DNA from: JAAEPI01 sp965212145
Lineage (GTDB): Bacteria > Bacteroidota > Bacteroidia > Cytophagales > Cyclobacteriaceae
Direction of reading: 5' to 3'
Assembly: GCA_965212145.1 (NCBI GenBank)
Contig: CBDBUY010000003.1
Coordinates: 1 to 64,000 of the forward strand
DNA: 64,000 nucleotides
Part shown: positions 18,379 through 26,985 of the stretch, piece after piece
Layout: the number at the start of each line of letters is the position of its first letter
How positions within the stretch are numbered: position 1 is the first letter of the stretch
The notes under the pieces: model-generated
Told to the model about the DNA's origin: nothing
The model's input: only the letters and a program-made list of their open reading frames with translations
Databases searched by the model: none
Program-made: the position numbers and the translations under genes

Positions 18379-18868
18379 AGGCTTCAATTTTTTGTAAGGA
18401 CGTTCGCACCCTCGTGCGGGCACGGTGCAGGTTCACTTTCACTTCCGACAAACTCAGGCTCAGTATCTCGGAAATTTCCTGATACGTCATCCCGTCGATT
18501 TCCCTGAGGTGAAAAACCTCCTGCTGCTTTTGGGGCAGGGTGTCCAGCACTCGCTCCAGCCACTTTTGCTGATCCTCCATCAGCGTGTCGTGATCCGCCT
18601 TCACCTGGTCTGGTTCGTTTTCCTGCTCCCGGGGCAGGATCGTAAACCGGTTCGTTTTCACCCAGTCAAAACACTGGTTTCGGGTGATCCTCATGGCCCA
18701 GGCCTCTGCATTTTCCACCTCGTCCAGCACCGATCGCTTGTTCCATATTTTCGCCAAACACTCTTGCACTACATCGTGCGCACTGTCCGCATCCTTCAGG
18801 ATGGAGAACGCATACCGATACATTCGTTGTGAGGCAGGCAGGATGTTTTGTTCAAATAATGACGACAT
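18362..18868 (-). CDS. ECF-type RNA polymerase sigma factor
   Basis: Region 2 (MYRYAFSILKDADSAHDVVQECLAKIW) and region 4 (LPQKQQEVFHLREIDGMTYQEISEILSLSLSEVKVNLHRAR) are both clear in about 168 residues. The start MSSLFEQNILPASQ at 18868 fits the family better than the ATG ten codons upstream. It heads an operon with the candidate anti-sigma protein, two DUF4252 proteins and an ABC exporter, so it probably controls its own operon in response to an envelope signal. Confidence 0.92.
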   Translation of the reverse strand: MSSLFEQNILPASQRMYRYAFSILKDADSAHDVVQECLAKIWNKRSVLDEVENAEAWAMRITRNQCFDWVKTNRFTILPREQENEPDQVKADHDTLMEDQQKWLERVLDTLPQKQQEVFHLREIDGMTYQEISEILSLSLSEVKVNLHRARTRVRTSLQKIEAYGIAN

Positions 18869-18930
18869 GCTGATAAGGAGACCCTTCGAAGGTCGCAAAT
18901 GTTACAGGGAGGTGAAAATATTTTCTCGCA

Positions 18931-19001
18931 TGTCACCCTGAACTTGTTTCAGGGTCTATTATTCAGTCTAGAATTAGATGCTCAAACGAGTTCAGCATGA
19001 C
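18931..19001. repeat. REP-like palindromic doublet
   Basis: Two imperfect palindromes lie 20 or so bases apart: CACCCTGAACTTGTTTCAGGG at 18934 onward, and TGCTCAAACGAGTTCAGCA at about 18979-18997. The whole gene-free stretch 18869-19246 holds only this doublet, a single copy at 19173, and no supported gene. I know this kind of extragenic palindrome from many Bacteroidota genomes. Confidence 0.65.
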
Positions 19002-19172
19002 TACAGTACGTGATAGGAGCGACACCCCACCGCCCTTCATTTACCTTACTCCCGCCATCCGCTTTACTTCGTGCCCGCTTCTGTCGGGGCTAGGTTGGCA
19101 GTTTTTATTGCTATTAAGTATTAGACCCTTTGCGTCATTCAACCTCATGGAGAAACCCCTATTAAACGAGAT

Positions 19173-19201
19173 GGTCACCCTGAACTTGTTTCAGGGTCTA
19201 T
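19173..19201. repeat. REP-like palindrome, second copy
   Basis: It shares the 27-base string that begins GTCACCCTGAAC and ends CAGGGTCTA with the copy at 18932, in the same orientation. Confidence 0.65.
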
Positions 19202-19246
19202 TCCAACCGCCAAGGTTTGTGTCTTCATTCAGTGCGTAGGAACCCT

Positions 19247-19900
19247 TTACAGCTCACCTTTCCACTCACCATAGAATTCACTTAAGAACTGCTCCATGTA
19301 AGCGTGTCTATGGGCAGCTATTTTCCGACCGGTTTCGGTGTTCATCCGGTCCTTCAGGAGGAGTAATTTTTCGTAGAAATGATTAATGGTCGGGGCAGTA
19401 CTTTTCTTGTATTCCTCTTTGGTCATGTTGATGTTGGGGGCTATTTCGGGATTATACAGTTCCCTGCCCTTGTGTCCGCCGTAGTTGAAGGCACGCGCAA
19501 TGCCAATGGCGCCAATGGCATCCAAGCGGTCTGCATCCTGGATCACATTCAACTCAGGAGAAGAGAACAGCTGTTCATGATTGCCACCTTGGAAAGAAAT
19601 GTTCGCAATGATCTGTTCAACGTGCAAAACGACATCTCCATTGACCTGCATCGAAAGCAAAAATTCGCGTGCCAGTCGAGGACCTATTTCTTCGTCACCA
19701 TAATGAAACTTCGAGTCGGCAATGTCATGAAGTAAGGCACCCAGCTCCACGACGAAACCGTCCACATTCTCGGTTTGGGCAATGTGCCTAGCCAATTTCC
19801 ACACACGATAGATGTGCCACCAATCATGGCCGCCCTCTGCACCATCCATGGTTTTCTTTACAAAATCGATGGTTTGTTGAATGATTGCTTCCTGAGTCAT
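19247..19900 (-). CDS. HD-domain phosphohydrolase
   Basis: A cytoplasmic metal-dependent phosphohydrolase of the YedJ-like HD group. The start MTQEAIIQQTIDFV at 19900 is chosen over an ATG 12 codons upstream. Metal ligands are visible as GHDWWHIYRV near residue 25, ALLHDIAD near residue 58 (the HD pair) and IQDADRLDAIGAIGIARAF near residue 120. About 217 residues, normal for the family. Natural substrate unknown, probably a nucleotide or phosphate ester. Confidence 0.88.
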   Translation of the reverse strand: MTQEAIIQQTIDFVKKTMDGAEGGHDWWHIYRVWKLARHIAQTENVDGFVVELGALLHDIADSKFHYGDEEIGPRLAREFLLSMQVNGDVVLHVEQIIANISFQGGNHEQLFSSPELNVIQDADRLDAIGAIGIARAFNYGGHKGRELYNPEIAPNINMTKEEYKKSTAPTINHFYEKLLLLKDRMNTETGRKIAAHRHAYMEQFLSEFYGEWKGEL

Positions 19901-19965
19901 AAAGATCAAAAGTAAGTCAGTTAGGAATTGCTGCAATACCTAAGATTTAAAACGACCAACCCTTA

Positions 19966-19973
19966 TAGCTTTG
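19966..19973 (+). promoter_or_regulatory. -7 promoter element very close to a start codon
   Basis: TAGCTTTG matches TAnnTTTG exactly and ends 6 bases before the ATG at 19980. If used, the transcript would start at or next to the ATG, giving a leaderless mRNA. Confidence 0.55.
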
Positions 19974-19979
19974 TAGATC

Positions 19980-20462
19980 ATGCCCTACCCCCAAGACCTC
20001 ACCACCGCTCAGAACAATTGGCAGGAAAACAAGAAATTCCTGCAGCAGCTGAAGCGTACCAAACCAAGGGACCTGGATGTGCAGTTTCATCAGCTGCACG
20101 AGGAGGTTTTTCAAGAGATAGACTGTCTGGAGTGCGCCAATTGCTGCAAGACCACTTCCCCCATTTTTATTCAGTCGGACATTGATCGGGTGGCCAAGGC
20201 TCTTAACATGAAATCAGGGGATTTTATCGTGAAATACCTGATGATGGATGAGGACGGTGATTTTGTGCTGAAAAGCGCGCCGTGTCCTTTTCTTGCCAAT
20301 GACAACAAATGCAGTGTCTACGATGACCGTCCGAGAGCCTGTCGGGAATACCCCCACACTGACAGAAAGCGCATGCATCAGATCATGGATCTGACCTTTG
20401 AGAATACCCTGGTCTGCCCTGCGGTGAGTCGGATTGTAGAGAGGTTGAAGGAGGGTTATTGA
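19980..20462 (+). CDS. YkgJ family cysteine-cluster protein
   Basis: A small cytoplasmic protein of 160 residues with the zinc/iron-chelating cysteine cluster of the YkgJ family. The ligand sets are CLECANCC near residue 50, CPFLANDNKCSVYDDRPRAC near residue 100 and a late VCPAV. These clusters bind a metal or Fe-S centre; the biological role is unknown. The start is supported by a perfect -7 element 6 bases upstream. It is divergent from the HD-domain gene and followed by a long repeat-bearing spacer. Confidence 0.85.
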   Translation: MPYPQDLTTAQNNWQENKKFLQQLKRTKPRDLDVQFHQLHEEVFQEIDCLECANCCKTTSPIFIQSDIDRVAKALNMKSGDFIVKYLMMDEDGDFVLKSAPCPFLANDNKCSVYDDRPRACREYPHTDRKRMHQIMDLTFENTLVCPAVSRIVERLKEGY

Positions 20463-20472
20463 TATTCTGTCC

Positions 20473-20930
20473 CTCAGGCCGGGAGGCCCATGCTTTCTGT
20501 CTTGACACAGAAAGTATGCAAAGAAGTCAAGGCTGTATGAAAAAGGCTAAAAATCCTTCATTTCGCCTGAACTCCGGCAATCGGCCATCGCACTCCCTAC
20601 CATGCGCCGTAGTTCTGTAGGCTTCATTTCAGGATTTTCTTCACGCCCTTTTCATAAGGCCATTGTTCGCGCTTTGCGCGATTGGGGAGGATGTCTTTTG
20701 GAAGGTGGCGCGGTAGCCGGAAAATTGGGCGGATTGTGCGAAGAAGGCCGTGTTGCTGGAGCCGTTTGGCCTGTGCGGATATGGCCAGCGGGTAAGCCGA
20801 GGGCTTTTCAATTTTCCACAAGCCTTTTTGCGAGCCTGTTCCGAGTTAACGAGGAATCTGGGCCTGTCAAAAAAGAAGAGCCTGGCGGCCGGAGCGAAAA
20901 AGATTCCCCGAGATCTCACGGCTTGAGTGA
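20473..20930. repeat. Interspersed repeat element, copy A
   Basis: The gene-free stretch 20463-21030 is mostly one degenerate element also found at 58576-58984. Shared landmarks in the same order are CTCAGGCCGGGAGGCC at the left end, a hairpin around CTTTCTGTCTTGACACAGAAAG, CAAAGAAGTCAAGGCTG, a GGCTAAAAATCCT block and GGCCATTGTTCGCGCTTTGC. Reading frames inside it are not supported as genes. Confidence 0.6.
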
Positions 20931-20999
20931 AATTCCTACCAAACCAATCTCAGCAACCGATTGTTATCACCTTGAGGTAAAGAAGAAGGCGCTTCTTCC

Positions 21000-21007
21000 T
21001 AACTTTG
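21000..21007 (+). promoter_or_regulatory. -7 promoter element of icmF
   Basis: TAACTTTG is a perfect TAnnTTTG match, 23 bases before the icmF start codon. Confidence 0.6.
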
Positions 21008-21030
21008 CCCACCCAAAAACCTGAGACAAC

Positions 21031-24000
21031 ATGCAGCAGGCTCCAGAAGTCTACAACCCCAAAAATCACATCCGCATCGTCACGGCGGCATCCCTTTTTG
21101 ATGGGCACGATGCAGCCATCAACATCATGCGCCGAATCATCCAATCGACCGGTTGTGAGGTGATTCACCTTGGGCACAATCGCAGTGTGCAGGAGATCGT
21201 AGATTGTGCCATACAGGAAGATGCGCAGGCCATTGCCATCACCAGCTATCAGGGCGGTCATGTGGAGTATTTCAAGTACATGTACGACTTGCTGAAAGAA
21301 CGGGGAGCCGAACAAATCCGGATTTTCGGTGGAGGTGGTGGAACCATTCTGCCGGAAGAAATCGAGGAACTGCATGAATATGGGATATCCAGAATTTACT
21401 CACCGGATGACGGGCGAGCAATGGGTCTTCAAGGTATGATCAATGACCTGGTAGAAAAGAGTGATTTCCCGATCGGGGAAAACCTGAATGGGCAGGTAAA
21501 GAGATTAAGTGCGAAAGATCACAACGCCATTGCTCGCCTGATTTCGGCAGCAGAAAATTACCCGGAAGATCACAAGGATGAAATGGAGGCGCTTCGAAAA
21601 AAAGCGGCTAATACTCCTGTTCTGGGAATAACAGGCACGGGAGGAGCGGGGAAGTCTTCCCTGGTGGACGAATTGGTTCGTCGTTTCCTGATGGATTTTC
21701 AGGATAAATCCATCGCTGTGATTTCGGTAGACCCTTCCAAACGAAAAACAGGTGGTGCACTGCTAGGCGACAGGATCCGCATGAATGCCATTTTCAATGA
21801 GCGGGTTTATATGCGTTCGCTTGCGACACGTCAGTCCAATCTGGCTCTGTCCAAATATGTGCAGGACGCCATTGATGTCGTGAAGGCTGCTGGGTTCGAT
21901 TTGATCATTTTGGAGACCTCCGGGATCGGGCAGTCTGACACGGAGATCACCGACCACTCGGATGCATCGCTCTACGTGATGACCCCAGAATACGGTGCAG
22001 CGACCCAACTGGAAAAAATCGACATGTTGGACTTTGCGGATGTCATTGCATTGAACAAATTCGACAAGCGCGGAGCACTCGATGCACTCCGAGATGTGAA
22101 AAAACAATACCAGCGAAATCACGGACTTTGGGAAGCCAAAGAGGAGGACTTGCCAGTTTATGGCACGATTGCTTCACAGTTCAACGATCCCGGGATGAAT
22201 CAGCTTTACCTCGCGCTGATGAATTTGATTGCCGGAAAGACTGGTTCGGAATTGAAGTCTTCCTTCGAGAGTACCGAGGAGATGAGCGAAAAAGTGTTCA
22301 TCATTCCCCCTAAGCGAACCAGGTACTTGTCGGAAATCACGGAGGCGATTCGTGGCTACAACGAAAAAACCGAGGAGCAAAAACAAGTTGCCCAAAAGCT
22401 CTTTGCACTGGAAAAATCCAGCGAAATCCTGAAGGATCAAGAAGCTGCTTTGAAGGCCATAGATGAGGCGAAGGAGCAATTGAAACTAGACCTTGATCCG
22501 CACAATTTGAAGATTCTGGAGGAGTGGGATGATAAGCGTGCGAACTACGAAGGGGAGGAGTACACTTACGAGGTGCGAGGCAAGGAAATCAAAGTAAAGA
22601 CGACCACTGAGTCGCTTTCTCATACCAAGATCCCGAAAGTGATTCTCCCGAAATACGAAGGATGGGGTGACATCCTCAAGTGGAGCTTGCAGGAAAATGT
22701 ACCGGGAGAATTTCCATTCACGGCAGGTGTTTTTCCATTCAAGAGACAGGGTGAAGATCCAACCCGAATGTTTGCTGGGGAAGGTGGGCCTGAGCGCACC
22801 AACCGACGGTTTCATTATCTCTCACTGGACATGCCGGCTAAGCGATTGTCAACGGCCTTTGATTCTGTAACGCTTTATGGCGAAGACCCTGATTACCGTC
22901 CGGACATATACGGCAAGGTGGGTAATTCCGGTGTGAGCATCGCTTGTCTGGACGATGCGAAAAAACTGTACTCAGGCTTTGACTTGTGCAATCCTGCCAC
23001 TTCGGTTTCTATGACCATTAATGGGCCAGCTGCCACGATTTGTGCCTTCTTTATGAATGCCGCCATTGACCAGCAATGTGAGATTTACATCAAGGAAAAT
23101 GGGCTGGAGGAAGAAGTTGAAAAGAAAATCGATGAGCTCTACAAAAAAGCGGGAGTTCAGCGACCAGCTTACAAAGGCGATTTGCCTGAGGGACACAATG
23201 GACTAGGCTTGATGTTGCTGGGTGTGTCGGGGGATCAGGTATTGCCTAAGGAGGTTTACGATAAACTCAAGGCTAAGGCACTTTCATCGGTGCGTGGAAC
23301 CGTTCAGGCCGACATCCTCAAAGAAGACCAGGCTCAGAATACGTGCATTTTCTCCACGGAGTTTTCGCTGAGATTGATGGGGGATGTGCAACAGTACTTT
23401 ATTGATCAGCAGGTTCGGAATTTCTATTCTGTATCCATTTCCGGATATCACATTGCTGAGGCGGGCGCCAACCCGATTTCGCAACTGGCGTTTACCCTCG
23501 CTAATGGGTTCACTTTTGTAGAGTATTACCTGAGCCGAGGGATGCATATTGATGAGTTCGCACCGAATCTTTCTTTCTTCTTTTCGAATGGTGTGGACCC
23601 TGAATACGCAGTAATTGGTAGGGTGGCGCGGAGAATTTGGGCTAAGGCCATGAAGCTGAAATACGGGGCTAATGAGCGATCCCAGAAACTTAAATACCAT
23701 ATTCAAACTTCCGGTCGTTCGTTGCACGCTCAGGAGATTGACTTCAACGATATCCGAACCACGTTACAAGCACTTTATGCGATTTACGATAACTGCAATT
23801 CGCTGCATACCAACGCTTATGACGAAGCGATTACGACCCCAACTGAAGAATCCGTTCGCCGTGCTATGGCCATCCAATTGATCATCAACAAGGAGTTGGG
23901 ATTGGCGAAGAATGAAAACCCCATGCAGGGCTCATTTATAACCGAAGAATTGACTGATCTGGTCGAGGAAGCGGTAATGGTAGAGTTCGATCGAATCACT

Positions 24001-24393
24001 GAACGTGGTGGTGTATTGGGGGCTATGGAATCCATGTACCAGCGTGGAAAGATCCAGGAGGAGTCGTTGTACTATGAGACCTTAAAGCACACGGGTGAGT
24101 TACCTATCATCGGCGTGAACACGTTCCTTTCTTCCAAAGGCTCTCCAACCATCCTACCAAAAGAGGTCATTCGTGCCACGAAAGATGAGAAGGAACAGCA
24201 GATTTACAATCTGGAACAAATGAAGGAAGGCAATGCCTACAAGGCAGAACAAATCCTGAAAGAACTTCAGCAGACAGCATTGCACAACGAAAATACTTTC
24301 GAGGCATTGATGGAGGCATCCAAGTATTGCACGCTCGGACAGATTACCCACGCCATGTTTGAGGTAGGAGGACAGTACAGGAGGAATATGTAG
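21031..24393 (+). CDS. icmF: Fused isobutyryl-CoA mutase (IcmF type) with B12 and GTPase domains
   Basis: One 1120-residue chain combines three parts. Residues 1-140 form a B12-binding domain (SLFDGHDAAINIMRR, IFGGGGGTI). Residues 195-420 form a MeaI-type G-protein chaperone with Walker A TGTGGAGKSS, VDPSKRKTGGALLGDRIRM and NKFDKRG. The rest, from about residue 545, is the CoA-mutase barrel. TAGVFPFKRQGEDPTRMFAGEG at the substrate site has Phe where methylmalonyl-CoA mutase has Tyr, the mark of branched-chain acyl-CoA mutases. The enzyme interconverts isobutyryl- and butyryl-CoA (or related acyl-CoAs) using adenosylcobalamin. The B12-uptake genes downstream supply its cofactor. Confidence 0.93.
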   Translation: MQQAPEVYNPKNHIRIVTAASLFDGHDAAINIMRRIIQSTGCEVIHLGHNRSVQEIVDCAIQEDAQAIAITSYQGGHVEYFKYMYDLLKERGAEQIRIFGGGGGTILPEEIEELHEYGISRIYSPDDGRAMGLQGMINDLVEKSDFPIGENLNGQVKRLSAKDHNAIARLISAAENYPEDHKDEMEALRKKAANTPVLGITGTGGAGKSSLVDELVRRFLMDFQDKSIAVISVDPSKRKTGGALLGDRIRMNAIFNERVYMRSLATRQSNLALSKYVQDAIDVVKAAGFDLIILETSGIGQSDTEITDHSDASLYVMTPEYGAATQLEKIDMLDFADVIALNKFDKRGALDALRDVKKQYQRNHGLWEAKEEDLPVYGTIASQFNDPGMNQLYLALMNLIAGKTGSELKSSFESTEEMSEKVFIIPPKRTRYLSEITEAIRGYNEKTEEQKQVAQKLFALEKSSEILKDQEAALKAIDEAKEQLKLDLDPHNLKILEEWDDKRANYEGEEYTYEVRGKEIKVKTTTESLSHTKIPKVILPKYEGWGDILKWSLQENVPGEFPFTAGVFPFKRQGEDPTRMFAGEGGPERTNRRFHYLSLDMPAKRLSTAFDSVTLYGEDPDYRPDIYGKVGNSGVSIACLDDAKKLYSGFDLCNPATSVSMTINGPAATICAFFMNAAIDQQCEIYIKENGLEEEVEKKIDELYKKAGVQRPAYKGDLPEGHNGLGLMLLGVSGDQVLPKEVYDKLKAKALSSVRGTVQADILKEDQAQNTCIFSTEFSLRLMGDVQQYFIDQQVRNFYSVSISGYHIAEAGANPISQLAFTLANGFTFVEYYLSRGMHIDEFAPNLSFFFSNGVDPEYAVIGRVARRIWAKAMKLKYGANERSQKLKYHIQTSGRSLHAQEIDFNDIRTTLQALYAIYDNCNSLHTNAYDEAITTPTEESVRRAMAIQLIINKELGLAKNENPMQGSFITEELTDLVEEAVMVEFDRITERGGVLGAMESMYQRGKIQEESLYYETLKHTGELPIIGVNTFLSSKGSPTILPKEVIRATKDEKEQQIYNLEQMKEGNAYKAEQILKELQQTALHNENTFEALMEASKYCTLGQITHAMFEVGGQYRRNM

Positions 24394-24426
24394 GCGTTCA
24401 GGAGTTAAGAACATGGAATTCAGAAG

Positions 24427-25134
24427 TTACTCCTTACTCCTAAATTTCGTATTCTGTCCAATCCTCGCCAAGTACTGATCATTTTCATCTGTGATCAGGA
24501 TTTCCAGTTCAAGCAATAGTTCCGAACAAATCCCGGCAAGCTTGTTTTGATCCACATACACCCAATCAAACCAATCGCCTTTCTGGCCCTTGTATTCGTA
24601 TTGGTAACTGACTTCACCGTAATAGCCTGCAGGTTTCTTAAGTCCATCAGCATACAAATAGCTGATATCGGAGGAGTCGATCAGGAGCTGTCCGTCCGGG
24701 TTAAGAAGGCTCATGCATTTTTTGAGAAAACCGGGAACCCCATCCAATTGGCTCGCCAGACCGAGTCCATTCATGAGCACAAGCACGGTATCGTATTTTG
24801 CTTGATGATCCTTGTAATCTTCAAGCAGGCAATTCTTAACCCCGGATTTCTTCAGCACCTCGAGGCAGCCTCTTGAATTTTCCAGTGCATGAACTTCGAA
24901 ACCTCGTTCTTGTAGGACCAAAGAATGGGCACCTGCACCGGCTCCCAAGTCCAGCACTTCCCCCTGACATTCTATTAAGCCCAGATGCTCCAACGTGGTG
25001 AATTCCAGTTCGTCACGGAAGAAAACAGCCACCGGCATTTCCTCCGGCTCTCCATAGGAGTTATGGAGAATGAGGGTAGCGTCTTCATCACCATTATAAT
25101 AATCAAGGATGGCTTGTCCGTGCAGGTCTTTCAA
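24427..25134 (-). CDS. Class I SAM-dependent methyltransferase
   Basis: A cytoplasmic protein of 235 residues with the Rossmann-type SAM site: GEVLDLGAGAGAHSLVLQERG near residue 60, an acidic residue after the second strand (VHALENS), and NPDGQLLIDSSDISYLY as motif IV-V. The N-terminal segment (HGQAILDYYNGD) is typical of a subgroup that uses small or protein substrates. It is convergent with icmF and lies 59 bases downstream of the BtuD gene. Substrate unknown. Confidence 0.85.
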   Translation of the reverse strand: MKDLHGQAILDYYNGDEDATLILHNSYGEPEEMPVAVFFRDELEFTTLEHLGLIECQGEVLDLGAGAGAHSLVLQERGFEVHALENSRGCLEVLKKSGVKNCLLEDYKDHQAKYDTVLVLMNGLGLASQLDGVPGFLKKCMSLLNPDGQLLIDSSDISYLYADGLKKPAGYYGEVSYQYEYKGQKGDWFDWVYVDQNKLAGICSELLLELEILITDENDQYLARIGQNTKFRSKE

Positions 25135-25192
25135 GTTTCCGAATTTTAAAATGCAATGATCGAGGAAATATTTGAAGCTAAAAACCCAGTTC

Positions 25193-25924
25193 TCAAAGCA
25201 CGCCAGCTTTAAGATGCAGCAACTTCTCGACTTTTCCGGACTTAATTAGATCGCTAGGTTTTCCGACCAGTAAAGGTTCATTGAAGTCCATTCCCCAGAA
25301 TTCGTCGCAGACTTTAGCTGCAAGGTTGATTTCATGCGTGGAGATGATGATCCCCTTGCCGGATTTGGTGATCTCCTTTAGAAGTTCCAGTACCTCCGAC
25401 TTGTTCCGAAGATCCAGGTGAGAAGTTGGCTCATCCAGGAAAAGAATATTCGTGTCCTGTGCAAGTGCTCGAGCGATCATCACTTTTTGCAATTGCCCGT
25501 CACTTAGTTCGTACAACCTTTTGTTCAGCAAATAATGTATTTGGCAATCCTCAATGGCTTGTTCAATAGCCGCATGATCATCTTCCGACAATTGGCCAAG
25601 CCAACCGGAATATGGATATCGGCCGATCGTGATTAATTCAAAGACCGTGAGGTTTTGAGCAGTTGGTTTTTCTGTTAATACAACGGCTATTTTTCTGGCT
25701 TTTGAGTGGGATGTGAGTAAATCTGAAGGGATGCCCATCACTTCAATTTCTCCAGCGAGCTGCCGCTGAAATCCATTCAAAGTTCGTAGGAGCGTTGACT
25801 TACCTACTCCATTTTGACCGATTAATCCCACAAGCTGTTCTTCTTCAAGTTGAAGATTAATATCAGTAGCCAGAGCCTTATCTCCGTATCCAATAATCAG
25901 GTTATTTGTCTTAAGGAGCATCAT
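25193..25924 (-). CDS. btuD: ABC transporter ATPase for cobalamin/iron complexes (BtuD-like)
   Basis: The ATPase of a type II importer. Walker A GQNGVGKST near residue 37, signature LSDGQLQKVMIARAL near residue 135, Walker B NILFLDEPTSHLDL and the switch HEI are all present. The start ATGATG at 25924 overlaps the permease stop as ATGA; a farther ATG at 25969 would extend back into the permease gene. FecE/BtuD-type proteins are hard to separate by sequence, but the cobalamin riboswitch and btuB next to the operon favour B12. Confidence 0.88.
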   Translation of the reverse strand: MMLLKTNNLIIGYGDKALATDINLQLEEEQLVGLIGQNGVGKSTLLRTLNGFQRQLAGEIEVMGIPSDLLTSHSKARKIAVVLTEKPTAQNLTVFELITIGRYPYSGWLGQLSEDDHAAIEQAIEDCQIHYLLNKRLYELSDGQLQKVMIARALAQDTNILFLDEPTSHLDLRNKSEVLELLKEITKSGKGIIISTHEINLAAKVCDEFWGMDFNEPLLVGKPSDLIKSGKVEKLLHLKAGVL

Positions 25925-26985
25925 TTTTCGAAGGAGTAACGGAGGTTGTTTTTCTTCAGGATTAGCCAAATAACAAACGGTGCACCCAATAATGAGGTCA
26001 CCCCATTAATAGGCAGGGTGGCATCAGAGCCGGGTAGTTGAGCGATCAGGTCAAATGACAGCATGCAAATGGCACCCAGTAGAATCACCAACGGTGTTAG
26101 TAGCAAATGATTAGACGTATTGAACAGCATCCGAGCCAAGTGCGGAATGGCCAGCCCGACGAAAGCGATTGGGCCGCAAAATGCGGTGACCGATCCGGCA
26201 AGGAGGCTCGTGCTCAGGATGATCGCCAATCTGGCTGATTTTAGATCCATGCCGATGGAGGCGGCATAGTTTTCACCCAGAAGCAACGCATTCAATTGTT
26301 TACTCAGAACAAAGGCCAAGACGAGACCAGGAATCACAATCGGAATGAAAATGCCGAGTTCATCCCAAGAGAGACTTCCAAGGCTACCAAATGACCAAAT
26401 GATGTACGCCTGGATATTTTCGGCCTGACTGAAAAACTGCATGATGCTCACAATCGCACTGACGAGCGACCCGAACATGAGTCCGATGATCAAAAGGGTG
26501 ACGGCACTTCTTACGCGCAGGGCTGCCAGCCCGATGACAGAAAGAACCAAAAAACTGCCGAATGCTGCGCTGATCACTAAAATCCAATTTCGAGCGATAT
26601 CAGGAAGCCCGAAATAGAACCCGAATGACACACCGAGACAAATCACCAATGCAACGCCTAGTCCAGCGCCCGAGCTAATTCCCAAGATAAATGGCCCAGC
26701 CAATGGGTTACGGAAAAGTGTTTGCATTTGGAGACCGCTTATTCCCAGGGCACTTCCCACCAACATCGAAGTGAGGGCCTTTGGAAGCCGAAAATTCAAT
26801 AGGATCGCTTCCCATCCGGCGTTATCGAGATTTCTTCCCAATAAGAATTTGACAGTCTCAGCGAATGGAATAGTCACTGATCCCACGAATAGACTCAATG
26901 AAAAAATCACCAGCAATGCCAGAAACAATCCAATGAAGGTGACTCGCCATTTCTTGACGGATGTATCGATTTGCGTCTGGATCAC
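25921..26985 (-). CDS. btuC: FecCD/BtuC-type ABC importer permease
   Basis: An inner-membrane permease of 354 residues with about ten helices. Family motifs include LNFRLPKALTSMLVGSALGISGLQMQTLFRNPLAGPFILGISSGAGLG (given in several blocks between residues 60 and 110) and the late GPIAFVGLAIPHLARML. It overlaps btuF by 4 bases upstream and btuD by 4 bases downstream, so the three are one transporter operon. The family includes haem, siderophore and B12 importers; context points to B12. Confidence 0.9.
   Translation of the reverse strand: MIQTQIDTSVKKWRVTFIGLFLALLVIFSLSLFVGSVTIPFAETVKFLLGRNLDNAGWEAILLNFRLPKALTSMLVGSALGISGLQMQTLFRNPLAGPFILGISSGAGLGVALVICLGVSFGFYFGLPDIARNWILVISAAFGSFLVLSVIGLAALRVRSAVTLLIIGLMFGSLVSAIVSIMQFFSQAENIQAYIIWSFGSLGSLSWDELGIFIPIVIPGLVLAFVLSKQLNALLLGENYAASIGMDLKSARLAIILSTSLLAGSVTAFCGPIAFVGLAIPHLARMLFNTSNHLLLTPLVILLGAICMLSFDLIAQLPGSDATLPINGVTSLLGAPFVIWLILKKNNLRYSFEK

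Noticed and set aside
20602..21024. Open frames in the spacer before icmF
   Set aside because: They lie in the degenerate interspersed repeat, lack domain-like sequence, and overlap one another on both strands.
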